Origin: Streptomyces sp. L2
Lineage (GTDB): Bacteria > Actinomycetota > Actinomycetes > Streptomycetales > Streptomycetaceae
Length of the DNA stretch: 64,000 bases
NCBI RefSeq assembly: GCF_004124325.1
Contig: NZ_QBDT01000001.1
Location: 1,612,001-1,676,000, forward strand
Reading direction: 5' to 3'
Made by a program: the position numbers and the translations under genes. Positions 42,077 to 49,794 of this stretch are shown piece after piece (the stretch's first letter is position 1; each line of letters begins with the position of its first letter). The notes below the pieces were generated by a model. The model saw only the letters and a program-made list of their open reading frames with translations. It was not told the DNA's origin and made no database searches.

Positions 42077-42663
42077 CAGCGGCCGACGTCCGCGGTGGCC
42101 TCGGAGACGGCCTGGGCGAAGACGAGCGTCTGGCGCACGGTCTCGGGGCCGTCACCGGCCTCGCTGACCCTGAGGCTGAGGTCGTCGGCCGTGGAGTTGC
42201 CCGTGTAGCCGTGGTCGGCCTCGCAGTTGGGGTCGCCGCAGGCGGCGGGTTCCAGGTCGAGGCGGCTGACCGCGCCCCAGCCGATGGTGAGGACGACCTC
42301 GCGGGGCAGCGTGCCCGGGACGTACTGCTCCGGGTTGGCCACCACCCGGCTGACCACGACCGACGAGATCCGGCCGAGCTTCACCGACTCCGTGGAGGTG
42401 GTGGCGTACGGCGTCGGGGAGGTGCTGTCGGCTGCCTGCTCGTCGGTGTGGCTGACGATGAAGCGGTTGCCGGTGAGCACCAGCACGGTCACGTGCCGGC
42501 GCACCTCGTTCTGATCGAACGTGGTCTCCTGGTGGACCAGGTACGACCGGATGGGCTCGCCGCCCACGGCGGCCTCCACCGCCTCGGCCACGAGGGCCGG
42601 GTAGTAGCCGCTGCGCTCGATCGCCGCGCGCAGCCCCTGGGTCGTCGTACTGGTCTTGGCCAT
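42076..42663 (-). CDS. DUF5998 protein
   Basis: Soluble protein of 195 aa starting MAKTSTTTQGLRAAIERSGYYPALVAEAVEAAVGGE. Beta-rich core with VLVLTGNRFIVSHTDEQ and a CGDPNCEADHG segment (possible metal site). Matches the actinobacterial DUF5998 family. ATG 42663 preferred; ATG 42672 is also in frame. First gene of a DUF5998-phosphodiesterase pair, with tdk following in the same direction. Confidence 0.82.
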   Translation of the reverse strand: MAKTSTTTQGLRAAIERSGYYPALVAEAVEAAVGGEPIRSYLVHQETTFDQNEVRRHVTVLVLTGNRFIVSHTDEQAADSTSPTPYATTSTESVKLGRISSVVVSRVVANPEQYVPGTLPREVVLTIGWGAVSRLDLEPAACGDPNCEADHGYTGNSTADDLSLRVSEAGDGPETVRQTLVFAQAVSEATADVGR

Positions 42664-42773
42664 GGCGTCCATCTTAGTCCGTGGGCAGGACGGCTCCGGG
42701 CCAGTCACGGGGCACGGGGGCCTGGGCGGCGGGCCTCGGGGCGCAGGGGACCGACGCCGGCGACAGCGGGCCC

Positions 42774-42803
42774 AGGGGCGCGGGGAACCGCGCGAGAACC
42801 CAC
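42774..42803 (+). repeat. Degenerate copy of the dispersed repeat
   Basis: Reads GGGGCGCGGGGAACCGCGCG, one mismatch from the core of the copies at 24264 and 31195; the flanking arms are diverged. Confidence 0.6.
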
Positions 42804-42808
42804 CACGA

Positions 42809-42834
42809 CCCGCTGCCCGCGCGCGGGCAGCGGG
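42809..42834 (-). terminator. Terminator after the GNAT/ligase gene
   Basis: CCGCTGCCCGCG followed directly by CGCGGGCAGCGG: a 12-bp perfect palindrome immediately downstream of the stop codon at 42836. Confidence 0.6.
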
Positions 42835-42835
42835 C

Positions 42836-45724
42836 TCAGTACGCCGGCATGGTCCGGGGGCCGAGGTCGTCGCGGGCCGGCGGCGGCGCCAGCCGCACCG
42901 TGGCTCCCAGCACACTCACCCCGTGCTGCGCCACCACGACCGGCTCCAGGGTCACCGCGACGACCTCCGGGTGGTCGTCGACCAGCCGGGACAGGCGCAG
43001 CAGCAGTTCCTCCAGCGCGGGGGTGTCCACGGGGGTCGAGCCGCGCCAGCCGAACAGCAGGGGCGCCGTCCGGATCGACCGCACCAGCGAGGTCGCCTCC
43101 CGGTCGGTGACCGGGACCAGCCGGTGCGCCATGTCGCCGAGCAGCTGCGAGGAGGCCCCGGCCAGCCCGAAGGAGAGCACGGCACCGGCCGCGGGATCGA
43201 TCACGGCGCGTACGACGGTGTCGACGCCCCGGGGTGCCATGGCCTGCACCACCGGCCGCAGTTCCTCCGGGGGGCCGAACAGCCCGGTCAACTCGGCGTA
43301 GGCCCTGCGCAGTTGTTCCTCGTCCGCGAGGTCCAGCCGGACGCCGCCGAGGTCGGCACGGTGTCGCAGGTGCGGCGCGGTGGCCTTGAGGGCGACGGGG
43401 TAGCCAAGGGCGCGGGCGGCGTCGACGGCCGCCTCCGGGCCGGTGGCGGGGATGGCCCGGCGGACCGGGATGCCGTACGTGCCGAGCAGTTCGCAGGTGT
43501 CCGCCTCATTGATGCTCAGGCCCTGCCCGCGCGCGAGCAGTCCGCTGATCAGGTCGGCGGCTGACTTCTCGTCGATGTCCTCGTACTCGGGCACCTTGCC
43601 CGGCCGGCCGCTCTCCCGCCTCCACTCGCCGTACCGGACGGCCTCGGCGAGAGCCCGCACGGCCCGCTCCGCGGCGGGGTAGGCCGGAATAAGCCGGTCC
43701 ACCCCTCCGAGTCCGGCACCCGAGTCGGCTGGCGGGAGCGCGTCTGCCCCCGACTGTCGCGTCGCCGGGTGCGGCTGCGTCGTGGCTCGTCGCGCAGTTC
43801 CCCGCGCCCCTTCGGGGGCGACCGCTGCATTGCCTCTGTCGGTCACGGGTGGGCCCGTGCTCGCCGCTGCCGAGAGTGCCTCGGCGAGGCCGCCCAGTTC
43901 CACGTGGACCACCAGGACCGGCTTGCCCGGTGCGGCCGCCGCCGCGGAGCGGAGGGCGTCCGCCAGCTCGGCGTCTCCGGGTGATCCCTCCCCGATCGCC
44001 GGGATGGCGGTGACGACGACGGCGTCGCACGTGTCGTCGGCCAGGGCCCGCGCAAGGGCCCGGTGGAAGTCCTCGGCCGTCGCTCCGGTGGTCAAATCCA
44101 GTGGGCGGGAGGGGCGCAGTCCCTCCGCCAGACAGCGGTCGTACGTCAGGACGCCCAGCGACTCCGAGTTACCGAGGATCGCGACCCGGGGCCCGGCCGG
44201 CAGCGGCTGCCGGGCGAGCAGCAGCCCCGCGTCGACCAGCTCGGTGATGGTGTCGACCCGGATCACCCCGGCCTGCCGCAGCAGCGCGGACACGGTCGCG
44301 TGGGGCAGCCGCGTCGCCCGGACGGCGTGCCCCTGCGGCGCGGACCCGGCACCCTGCACCACGACCAGCGGCTTCGCCGCCGCCGTCCGCCGGGACAGGC
44401 GCGTGAACTTGCGGGGGTTGCCGATGGACTCCAGGTACATGAGGACGACGTCGGTATCGGGGTCGTCGTACCAGTACTGCAGGACGTCGTTCCCGGAGAC
44501 GTCGGCCCGATTGCCGGAGGAGACGAAGGTGGACACGCCCGTGACCCCGGTGACCCCTCCCCCGCGCCGGTGCAGCCGGGACAGCAGGGCGATCCCGATG
44601 GCCCCGGACTGCGCGAACATCCCGATGCGCCCGGGCCGGGGCATCTCCGGTGCCAGCGAGGCGTTCAACGAGACGCCGGCCGCGGTGTTGATGATCCCGA
44701 AGGCGTTCGGCCCGATGAGCCGCATCCCGTACGCGCGCGCCTGCCGGACGAGCGCCCGCTGCCGCTCGCGCCCCTCGGGCCCGCTCTCGGCGTACCCGGC
44801 GGCGAGCACGACGAGCCCCTGGACCCCGTGCTCACCGCACGCGTCGACGACCTCGGGCACCCGCTCCACCGGTACGGCGACGACGGCGAGGTCCACCGGC
44901 CCCTCGATGTCCCGCACCGACCGGTACGCGGGCACCCCGTCGGCCTCCTTGAGGTCCTCGGGGAAGGCCGCGTTCACCGCGTGCAGCCGGCCGGGGTAGC
45001 CGGCGTCCCGGATGTTGCCGAGCACGCTGCGCCCGACCCCGCCGGGGGCGCGGCCGACGCCGACGACGGCGACGGAGCCCGGCGCCAGCAGCCGTCGTAC
45101 CGAGCGGGCCTCGGCGCGCTGTTCCCGCGCGCGCTGCACGGCGAGGGAGCGGTCGGTGGGTTCGAGGTCGAACTCCAGGCGTACGACGCCGTCCTCGAAG
45201 CTGCGCTTCTGTGTGTACCCGGCGTCGGTGAACACTTTGATCATCTTGTTGTTGGCGGGCAGCACCTCCGCGGTGAAGCGGCGGATGCCGCGCTCGCGGG
45301 CGACGGCGGCGATGTGTTCCAGCAGCGTGGAGGCGACGCCTCGGCCCTGGTGCGCGTCCTGCACGAGGAAGGCGACCTCGGCCTCGTCGGCCGGGGCGGA
45401 CGCGGGCATGCCGTCGGCGCCGACGCGGTCGTAGCGTACGGTGGCGATGAACTCGCCGCCGATCGTGGCCGCGAGTCCCACCCGGTCCACGAAGTCGTGG
45501 TGCGTGAAGCGGTGGACGTCCTTGGCGGAGAGCCTGGGGTACGGCGCGAAGAAGCGGTAGTACTTCGACTCGTCCGAGACCTGCTCGTAGAAACTGACCA
45601 GGCGGTCGGCGTCATCAACGGTGATGGGCCTGATGCGTGCGGTGCCCCCGTCGCGCAGCACCACGTCCGCCTCCCAGTGGGCGGGGTACTGGTGCCGGTC
45701 CTGCCGGTCCGCCGAGGTCTGCAT
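42836..45724 (-). CDS. GNAT acetyltransferase fused to ADP-forming acyl-CoA synthetase-like protein
   Basis: Protein of 962 aa, a probable lysine acyltransferase. An N-terminal GNAT domain (about 25-170; acetyl-CoA loop QDAHQGRGVASTLL) precedes CoA-binding (about 195-310), succinyl-CoA-ligase-like (about 330-490) and ATP-grasp (about 740-950) domains. Pat enzymes of other bacteria carry the GNAT at the C-terminus; here it is N-terminal. The ligase part is probably regulatory or binds acetyl-CoA, rather than synthetic. Residues about 630-670 are low-complexity and encoded partly by an inverted copy of the dispersed repeat. Start ATG 45724. Confidence 0.87.
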   Translation of the reverse strand: MQTSADRQDRHQYPAHWEADVVLRDGGTARIRPITVDDADRLVSFYEQVSDESKYYRFFAPYPRLSAKDVHRFTHHDFVDRVGLAATIGGEFIATVRYDRVGADGMPASAPADEAEVAFLVQDAHQGRGVASTLLEHIAAVARERGIRRFTAEVLPANNKMIKVFTDAGYTQKRSFEDGVVRLEFDLEPTDRSLAVQRAREQRAEARSVRRLLAPGSVAVVGVGRAPGGVGRSVLGNIRDAGYPGRLHAVNAAFPEDLKEADGVPAYRSVRDIEGPVDLAVVAVPVERVPEVVDACGEHGVQGLVVLAAGYAESGPEGRERQRALVRQARAYGMRLIGPNAFGIINTAAGVSLNASLAPEMPRPGRIGMFAQSGAIGIALLSRLHRRGGGVTGVTGVSTFVSSGNRADVSGNDVLQYWYDDPDTDVVLMYLESIGNPRKFTRLSRRTAAAKPLVVVQGAGSAPQGHAVRATRLPHATVSALLRQAGVIRVDTITELVDAGLLLARQPLPAGPRVAILGNSESLGVLTYDRCLAEGLRPSRPLDLTTGATAEDFHRALARALADDTCDAVVVTAIPAIGEGSPGDAELADALRSAAAAAPGKPVLVVHVELGGLAEALSAAASTGPPVTDRGNAAVAPEGARGTARRATTQPHPATRQSGADALPPADSGAGLGGVDRLIPAYPAAERAVRALAEAVRYGEWRRESGRPGKVPEYEDIDEKSAADLISGLLARGQGLSINEADTCELLGTYGIPVRRAIPATGPEAAVDAARALGYPVALKATAPHLRHRADLGGVRLDLADEEQLRRAYAELTGLFGPPEELRPVVQAMAPRGVDTVVRAVIDPAAGAVLSFGLAGASSQLLGDMAHRLVPVTDREATSLVRSIRTAPLLFGWRGSTPVDTPALEELLLRLSRLVDDHPEVVAVTLEPVVVAQHGVSVLGATVRLAPPPARDDLGPRTMPAY
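43779..43819 (-). repeat. Dispersed repeat, copy 3, inside the GNAT/ligase gene
   Basis: The reverse complement reads CCCCCGAAGGGGCGC then GGGGAACTGCGCGACGAGCC, as in the intergenic copies. It lies in frame within the coding sequence and encodes part of EGARGTARRATTQ in the linker before the ATP-grasp domain. Confidence 0.85.
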
Positions 45725-45861
45725 GGGCCCCAGAGTACGGCTCGCGTACGACAACGGCGCGAGGCAGTCTGTGGAGGGCGGCACCCGGACCGAGGCCGCG
45801 GTCCGGTGCCGGAGGAGGGGCGGGCGCACGACCGCTCCGGGCATGCTTCACGATGTGGGAA

Positions 45862-45877
45862 ACTGGTCTAGACAACC
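45862..45877. promoter_or_regulatory. DasR operator (dre) upstream of ptsH
   Basis: ACTGGTCTAGACAACC matches the DasR consensus ACTGGTCTAGACCACT at 13 of 16 positions, 25 bp before the ptsH ATG. A dre upstream of ptsH is established in Streptomyces. Confidence 0.88.
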
Positions 45878-45901
45878 CTGAACACCGAAGGGCAGCATCA
45901 C

Positions 45902-46183
45902 ATGGCTGAGCGCCGCGTCAACGTCGGCTGGGCCGAGGGCCTCCACGCCCGCCCCGCTTCCATCTTCGTCCGGGCCGCCACGGCCGCAGGTATCCCGGTG
46001 ACGATCGCCAAGGCCGACGGCAACCCCGTCAACGCGGCCTCCATGCTGGCCGTCCTCGGCCTCGGCGCCCAGGGCGGCGAGGAGATCGTCCTGGCCTCCG
46101 GCGCCGAGGGCGCGGACGCGGCCCTGGACCGGCTGGCCAAGCTGGTCGCCGAGGGCCTAGAGGAACTGCCCGAGACCGTCTGA
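45902..46183 (+). CDS. ptsH: HPr phosphocarrier protein of the PTS
   Basis: Phosphocarrier of 93 aa that relays phosphate from EI to EIIA proteins, including GlcNAc uptake. Active-site His15 lies in GLHARPAS; the regulatory-serine region reads NAASMLAVLGLGAQ. Length and motif spacing are standard. The ATG follows AAGGGCAGC. Repression by DasR through the dre site just upstream ties HPr supply to GlcNAc-6-phosphate and to the chitin genes at the start of the window. Confidence 0.96.
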   Translation: MAERRVNVGWAEGLHARPASIFVRAATAAGIPVTIAKADGNPVNAASMLAVLGLGAQGGEEIVLASGAEGADAALDRLAKLVAEGLEELPETV

Positions 46184-46206
46184 GCGCGGCACCCGCAAAA
46201 CACCGT

Positions 46207-46238
46207 GGCCGCGTCACCCTTTACGGGTCGGCGCGGCC
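46207..46238 (+). terminator. Probable terminator after ptsH
   Basis: GGCCGCG and CGCGGCC form a 7-bp stem, with GGGT/ACCC pairing inside, followed by GCTGTTTA. Confidence 0.5.
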
Positions 46239-46303
46239 GTGCTGTTTATCGGCCGGACATCCGGTCCACCTTTTCGCGCGGAATTCCGTGTACCCCATCG
46301 GTG

Positions 46304-46999
46304 TTAATTCCGCGAATCCGGAGTGTTTACAGCACGTTGCGCATCCCTCACGCGCGCGGCGGGTTCGGTGAGCCGGGCGGGCCGCAACTGATGCGCCGCC
46401 GCCGTGCGCTGGGTATGCGCCGCCGTGAGCGCCCGCGCGCGTTCGCCGTCGCCGCGCGCCACCGCGTCCACGATGGCGCCGTGCTCCGCCCAGGACTGGG
46501 CGGGATTCAGCGCCGGCCGTACCGCGAACATCCAGGTGATCTTGTGCCGCGTCCGGACGAGCGTCGAGGCCAGCGAGGGACTGCCGCACGCCTGGGCGAG
46601 CGTGTCGTGGAACCAGCCGCCGAGCGGGCGCAGGTCGCCGCCGGCGCCCCGGCCCGCCCGCTCCTGGCCGAGCCGGACCAGGCCGCGCAGCACCTTCAGA
46701 TGGGCGTCCGTGCGCCGCTGGGCGGCCCGGGCGGCACCGAGCGGCTCCAGCAGCAACCGCATCTCCAGCAGGTCGGCGGCCTCCTGTTCCGTCGGCTCGG
46801 CCACGCACGCGCCCGCGTGCCGCCGGGTCACCACGAAGCCCTCCGCCTCCAGGGTGCGCAGGGCCTCCCGGACCGGGACGCGTGAGACGCCGTACCTCCG
46901 GGCGAGCACTTCCTCGGTGAGCCGGCCGCCACGCGCGTGGACGCCGGCGACGATGTCGTCCCGGATCGCCGTGCACACCGAATGCGCCGGAATACGCAT
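46304..46999 (-). CDS. GntR-family (FadR/FCD subfamily) regulator
   Basis: Regulator of 231 aa. N-terminal winged HTH (about 5-70): IRDDIVAGVHARGGRLTEEVLARRYGVSRVPVREALRTLEAEGFV, a textbook GntR domain. The FCD effector domain (about 78-215) has DLLEMRLLLEPLGA and metal-ligand-type His in WFHDTLAQA and EHGAIVDAV. Target unknown. Confidence 0.9.
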   Translation of the reverse strand: MRIPAHSVCTAIRDDIVAGVHARGGRLTEEVLARRYGVSRVPVREALRTLEAEGFVVTRRHAGACVAEPTEQEAADLLEMRLLLEPLGAARAAQRRTDAHLKVLRGLVRLGQERAGRGAGGDLRPLGGWFHDTLAQACGSPSLASTLVRTRHKITWMFAVRPALNPAQSWAEHGAIVDAVARGDGERARALTAAHTQRTAAAHQLRPARLTEPAARVRDAQRAVNTPDSRN

Positions 47000-47161
47000 G
47001 ACCGACCTCCGCCTTGGTCCCCGTGAAACGCCGACGACGGGCGTTTTCCGCGACTCTAGGCCAGGCGGCCTGAATTTCCGACGAGAAGCCGGAATTCATG
47101 GATGCCTTTTGGACAGCGGGGTGATGTGCGGTGCCTTCACGCACCCGAAAAACGGCGAAAA

Positions 47162-47181
47162 CCCCGGCCGGCGGGCCGGGG
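47162..47181 (-). terminator. Terminator after the M23 peptidase gene
   Basis: CCCCGGCC and GGCCGGGG form an 8-bp stem with a 4-nt loop, flanked on the plus side by AAAA (T run on the minus transcript). Confidence 0.8.
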
Positions 47182-47204
47182 CTTCCGTAGTGCTGCGGGA
47201 CGGA

Positions 47205-47960
47205 TCAGACGTGCACGCCGTGCTTGCGCAGGTAGGCGATGGGGTCGACGTCCGAGCCGTAGTCGGGGGTCGTCCGGGCCTCGAAGTGCAGATGCGGGCC
47301 GGTGACGTTGCCGGTCGCGCCGGACAGGGCGATCTGCTGGCCCGGGGTGACCTTCTGGCCCACCGTGACGCCGATGGACGACAGGTGGCCGTACTGGGTG
47401 TACATGCCGTCGGCCATCCGGATCACGATCTGGTTGCCGTAGGCGCCGCCCCAGCCGGTGGAGACGACGGTGCCGGAACCGACCGCGTGGACGGCGGTGC
47501 CGCTCGCCGCGTGGAAGTCGATGCCGGTGTGCGAGCCCGACGACCACAGAGTGCCGCCGACCTTGTAGCCCGTCGAGACGTACGAGTGCGCGACCGGGGC
47601 GACGAAGGTGTTCAGCCGCTTGCGCTCGGCCTCGCGGGCGGCGCGCGCCTGGGCCGCGCGCTCCTCCTTGGCCCGCTCGGCGGCCACCTTGGCGGCGGCC
47701 TCCTCGGCCGCCTTCTGCTCCGCGGCGGCCTTCTGGGCGGCGGCCTGTGCGTCGATCTGCTGGGCGACGTCGTCGCTGACGGTGATGACCGGGGTGAGGC
47801 CACTCTGCTCGACGGGGCTCTCCGCGGCGAGCGCCGGAGAGGCCGCGAGGGTGCCGATGACACCGGTCGTGGTGAGGGCGGCGATGCCGGCGGCCTGCGC
47901 GGTGGTGCGCTTGACCCGGCCGGGCTTGCGGTGCTTCCCGGTGGCGCACATGAACGCCAT
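47205..47960 (-). CDS. Secreted M23 metallopeptidase (LytM-type cell-wall hydrolase)
   Basis: Peptidoglycan endopeptidase of 251 aa. The signal peptide (about 1-45) ends ALAA; a Lys/Ala/Glu-rich coiled coil spans about 65-118, and the M23 domain spans about 125-248. Zinc motifs HTGIDF (HxxxD) and HLHFEA (HxH) are intact. The 5' leader carries a probable ydaO riboswitch, as is common for wall-hydrolase genes in Streptomyces, so synthesis would respond to c-di-AMP. Confidence 0.93.
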   Translation of the reverse strand: MAFMCATGKHRKPGRVKRTTAQAAGIAALTTTGVIGTLAASPALAAESPVEQSGLTPVITVSDDVAQQIDAQAAAQKAAAEQKAAEEAAAKVAAERAKEERAAQARAAREAERKRLNTFVAPVAHSYVSTGYKVGGTLWSSGSHTGIDFHAASGTAVHAVGSGTVVSTGWGGAYGNQIVIRMADGMYTQYGHLSSIGVTVGQKVTPGQQIALSGATGNVTGPHLHFEARTTPDYGSDVDPIAYLRKHGVHV

Positions 47961-47984
47961 GAAGTGGCTGGTCCTTTCCTTCCC

Positions 47985-48175
47985 TCTCGCCTACCGGGTT
48001 AGCTGACGGGTTCGGAGCAGGAAGGTCTCCTACGGACCCCCTCGCTGCGCGCGGGCGTCCGATTCACCCCAGGGACTGCGTGGGTCCCCGGCTCCCCTGG
48101 CTCGCGCCGTACGGGGACTCGGCGATGGCTGTCCGGTGCCGCGGGTGCGGCGCACTGCCTGACGAACAGCCCGGA
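47985..48175 (-). ncRNA. Probable c-di-AMP riboswitch (ydaO-yuaA class)
   Basis: On the minus strand the leader contains, in order, GACAGCCATCGCCGAGTCCC, GGGGAGCCGGGGACCCACGC, CTGGGGTGAATCGGACGC and CCGTCAGCTAACCCGGTAGG. The GGGGTGAATC and GTCAGCTAACC-GGTAGGCG blocks are hallmarks of the actinobacterial ydaO aptamers upstream of rpf and M23 genes. A TTGGGT-18-TAGCGT promoter lies just upstream on the minus strand. Boundaries are approximate. Confidence 0.78.
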
Positions 48176-48306
48176 CGACGCTAAGGCGGGGTGCGTTCAA
48201 TACCCAAACGCATCCGGGTTTTTGTAGCGCATGCCACAGGGCAGACAGGCAACCTCTGCCCCAATTCGGACATCTGAGGGCGAGCAAGGGGAACGGGCCG
48301 AAAACG

Positions 48307-48348
48307 GCGTGGGCCCCTGACGACCCGTCGGTCGTCAGGGGCCCACGC
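48307..48348 (-). terminator. Strong terminator after the M16 operon
   Basis: GCGTGGGCCCCTGACGAC and its exact complement form an 18-bp perfect stem with a 6-nt loop. Confidence 0.9.
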
Positions 48349-48405
48349 GCGCGTGCGGGACGCGCCGGCTCCGCCGATGCCTTACACGGCGGTCACGCAG
48401 GCGCT

Positions 48406-49794
48406 CTACTCGGCCGTCACGACGGTGACTTCGCCGATGCCGAGCGCCTCGACCGGCTCCTTGATCTGCGTCGCGTCGCCGACGAGGACGGTCACCAGCC
48501 GGTGCACCGGGAAGGCGTTCACGGCGGCCGCGGTGGCCTCCACGGTGCCCGTGGCGGCGAGCCGCTGGTAGAGCGTCGCCTGGTAGTCGTCGGGCAGGTG
48601 CTGCTCGACCTGGTCGGCCAGCGTGCCCGCGACGGCCGCCGCCGTCTCGTACTTCAGCGGGGCCACGCCGACGAGGTTCTGCACCGCGACGTCGCGTTCG
48701 GCGTCGGTGAGGCCGTCCGCCGCGAGCGTGCGCAGCACCGTCCACAGGTCCTGCAGCGCGGGGCCGGTGTTCGGGGTGTCCACGGAGCCGCTGATGGCGA
48801 GCATCGCGGCGCCGGTGCCCTCGGGGGCGGCGCGCAGGACCTGCCCGAAGGCGCGCACCCCGTAGGTGTAGCCCTTCTCCTCGCGCAGGACGCGGTCCAG
48901 ACGGGAGGTGAGGGTGCCGCCGAGGCAGTAGGTGCCGAGCACCTGGGCGGGCCACACGCGGTCGTGCCGGTCGGGGCCGATCCGGCCGATGAGCAGCTGC
49001 GTCTGGACTGCGCCGGGCCGGTGGACGATGACCACGCGGCCGGTGTCGTCCGCGGTGACCGGCGGCACGGGCCGCGGTTCGCCCGGGGTGCCCGTCCAGG
49101 CGCCCAGGGTGTCGCCGAGCAGGGCGTCCAGGTCCGTTCCGGTGAGGTCGCCGACCACGATCGCCGTGGCCGTCGCGGGCCTTACGTGACGGTCGTAGAA
49201 GGCGCGGACCGCCGCGGCGTCGATCTTGGCGACGGTCTCCTCGGTGCCCTGACGCGGGCGCGACATGCGCGAGGTGGCCGGGAACAGCTCCTTGGAGAGT
49301 TCCTTGGCGGCCCGCCGGGCCGGGTTGGCGAGCTCGTGCGGGATCTCGTCGAGGCGGTTGCGGACCAGCCGCTCGATCTCGCTCTCGGCGAATGCGGGCG
49401 CCCGCAGCGCATCGGCGAGCAGGCCGAGACCCTTGGCGAGGCGGGAGGCGGGAACCTCCAGGCTGAGCCGGACGCCGGGGTGGTCGGCGTGCGCGTCGAG
49501 CGTGGCGCCGGCGCGCTCCAGTTCGGCGGCGAACTCCTCGGCGGAGTGCTTGTCGGTGCCCTCGGAGAAGGCCCGCGCCATGATCGTGCCCACGCCGTCC
49601 AGGCCGGCCGGCTCGGCGTCCAGGGGCGCGTCCAGCAGCACCTCGACGGCGACGACCTGCTGGCCGGGGCGGTGGCAGCGCAGCACCGTCAGGCCGTTGC
49701 CGAGCGCGCCGCGCTCCGGGGCGGGGAACGCCCACGGCTTCGCCTCGCCCGGCTGCGGCTGGGGGTGGAAGTCCATCGTGGCGAGCTCGCTCAC
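48406..49794 (-). CDS. M16-family peptidase-like subunit lacking the zinc motif
   Basis: Protein of 462 aa with the two-repeat M16 fold (about 30-245 and 250-455), including the second-domain signature GGTLTSRLDRVLREEKGYTYGVRA. The HxxEH metal motif of active M16 subunits is absent in the expected region (GTIMARAFSEGTDKHSAEEF). It is therefore probably the non-catalytic partner of the upstream subunit, as in heterodimeric mitochondrial-processing-peptidase-like enzymes. The GTG overlaps the alpha-gene stop (GTGA). Confidence 0.88.
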   Translation of the reverse strand: MSELATMDFHPQPQPGEAKPWAFPAPERGALGNGLTVLRCHRPGQQVVAVEVLLDAPLDAEPAGLDGVGTIMARAFSEGTDKHSAEEFAAELERAGATLDAHADHPGVRLSLEVPASRLAKGLGLLADALRAPAFAESEIERLVRNRLDEIPHELANPARRAAKELSKELFPATSRMSRPRQGTEETVAKIDAAAVRAFYDRHVRPATATAIVVGDLTGTDLDALLGDTLGAWTGTPGEPRPVPPVTADDTGRVVIVHRPGAVQTQLLIGRIGPDRHDRVWPAQVLGTYCLGGTLTSRLDRVLREEKGYTYGVRAFGQVLRAAPEGTGAAMLAISGSVDTPNTGPALQDLWTVLRTLAADGLTDAERDVAVQNLVGVAPLKYETAAAVAGTLADQVEQHLPDDYQATLYQRLAATGTVEATAAAVNAFPVHRLVTVLVGDATQIKEPVEALGIGEVTVVTAE

